Part shown: one piece after another, positions 33,913-34,503 of the stretch
Layout of the letters: every line of letters starts with the position of its first letter
How positions within the stretch are numbered: position 1 is the first letter of the stretch
NCBI RefSeq assembly: GCF_900068895.1
Contig: NZ_CDPK01000002.1
Coordinates: 229,489-263,991 of the forward strand
Reading direction: 5' to 3'
DNA: 34,503 nt
Source: Erwinia sp. ErVv1
GTDB taxonomy: Bacteria > Pseudomonadota > Gammaproteobacteria > Enterobacterales > Enterobacteriaceae
Notes under the pieces: generated by a model
The model's input: the letters and a program-made list of their open reading frames with translations, nothing else
Database searches by the model: none
What the model was told of the DNA's origin: nothing
Translations under genes and position numbers: made by a program

Positions 33913-34503
33913 TTATTTCACCTGACCACAGGTCAGGCAGATGGCATAGCGATTTTGCGGATCGTTAAGGTTATCAAACAGGCCGGGCTGATCCCTCATT
34001 GCCGCCATGGTGTCCATAACCGGCGCGGGCAGCCACACCTTCAGGACATCAGGCAGCGCGGCGCGAATTGAGACATCCATCTGACTGAACAGCATATCAA
34101 GCATGCCCGGATCGTCCTGATACCAGTTTAGCTGGGGCTGTTTCAGCTTAGCCAGCTCGGCCGCTTTGGCAACGGCATCGTCAAAGTCGCCCAGCGCGTC
34201 AACCAGTCCGTTTGCTTTGGCATCGCTGCCCGTCCAGACGTGACCCTGAGCGATCTGGTCGATCTGCTCCGGGGTTTTATTACGGGCCTGCGCCACCAGA
34301 TTAAGGAAGTTTTTATAGCCGTTCTCAATGCTCAACTGCATCATCTGCTGAACTTCAGGCGGGAGCGCCTTAGTGGTGGCCACATCGGCCAGCGGCGAGG
34401 TAGACACGCCATCCGTATGAACGCCAATCGCACCGAGTGAGTTTTCGACGGTATTAATCACGCCGAAAATCCCAATCGAGCCGGTCAGGGTGTTCGGACT
34501 GGC
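33913..34503 (-). CDS. sppA: Protease IV (signal peptide peptidase A), C-terminal part (5' end outside window)
   Basis: The frame is open to the window edge. The visible 196 residues begin ASPNTLTGSIGIFGVINTVENSLGAIGVHTDGVSTSPLADV and match the end of E. coli SppA through QNRYAICLTCGQVK. The catalytic serine (S409 in E. coli, SGGYW region) lies just beyond the edge. SppA is an inner membrane, tetrameric Ser/Lys protease that degrades cleaved signal peptides. A GTG at 34461 is internal, not a start. ansA follows on the same strand, as in E. coli. Confidence 0.95.
   Translation of the reverse strand, partial: ASPNTLTGSIGIFGVINTVENSLGAIGVHTDGVSTSPLADVATTKALPPEVQQMMQLSIENGYKNFLNLVAQARNKTPEQIDQIAQGHVWTGSDAKANGLVDALGDFDDAVAKAAELAKLKQPQLNWYQDDPGMLDMLFSQMDVSIRAALPDVLKVWLPAPVMDTMAAMRDQPGLFDNLNDPQNRYAICLTCGQVK

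Overview
The window is a stretch of ordinary enterobacterial chromosome with a few accessory insertions. Almost every protein aligns by eye, over its full length, with an E. coli K-12 protein (FadD, Rnd, MinCDE, DsbB, FadR, YcgB, DadA/DadX, CvrA, YeaG/YeaH, GapA, MsrB, PncA, AnsA, SppA). Divergence is clearly greater than within Escherichia/Salmonella. The gene order, the lack of nhaB between dsbB and fadR, and an orphan WbaP-type sugar-phosphate transferase suggest an Erwinia/Pantoea-like member of the Erwiniaceae. That placement is inference, not proof.

Layout. (1) 1-5846, + strand: 3' part of yoaA, then tsaB, the lipoprotein gene yeaY, fadD behind a FadR operator, and rnd. (2) 5893-7722, - strand: minE-minD-minC. 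(3) 7878-11527, + strand: ycgL, a lipoprotein lytic transglycosylase of the MltB family, ycgM, ycgN, and a type I 3-dehydroquinate dehydratase with a Tat-like signal peptide. The transglycosylase and the dehydratase have no counterpart at this place in E. coli. (4) 11588-12428, - strand: an unlisted 56-residue Pro/Gly-rich lipoprotein gene and dsbB. (5) 12738-13457, +: fadR. (6) 13557-15092, -: ycgB (SpoVR family). (7) 15617-18015, +: dadA-dadX, D-alanine catabolism. (8) 18018-23310, -: a Bcr/CflA-type MFS exporter, the orphan WbaP-like transferase, yebV (DUF1480) and cvrA. (9) 23603-26882, -: yeaG-yeaH behind a good sigma-54 promoter match. (10) 27319-34503: mipA and yeaE (+), yeaD and gapA (-), msrB-yeaC (+), then pncA, ansA and the C-terminal part of sppA (-).

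How the genes connect. FadR and one of its classic targets, fadD, lie about 8 kb apart, and the fadR promoter itself overlaps a FadR-like site. YcgB, YeaH and YeaG belong to a SpoVR/DUF444/PrkA trio that forms one operon in some other bacteria. Here they share a strand and lie about 8.5 kb apart, whereas in E. coli they are hundreds of kilobases apart. The window also joins two blocks that lie near 26 and 40 min on the E. coli map.

I see no tRNA, rRNA, CRISPR array, insertion sequence, integrase or phage gene. No self-contained new system is evident. The best leads are the exported dehydroquinase, the stress-kinase trio with its sigma-54 promoter, the orphan exopolysaccharide-type transferase with a candidate Rcs box, and two unlisted small genes.
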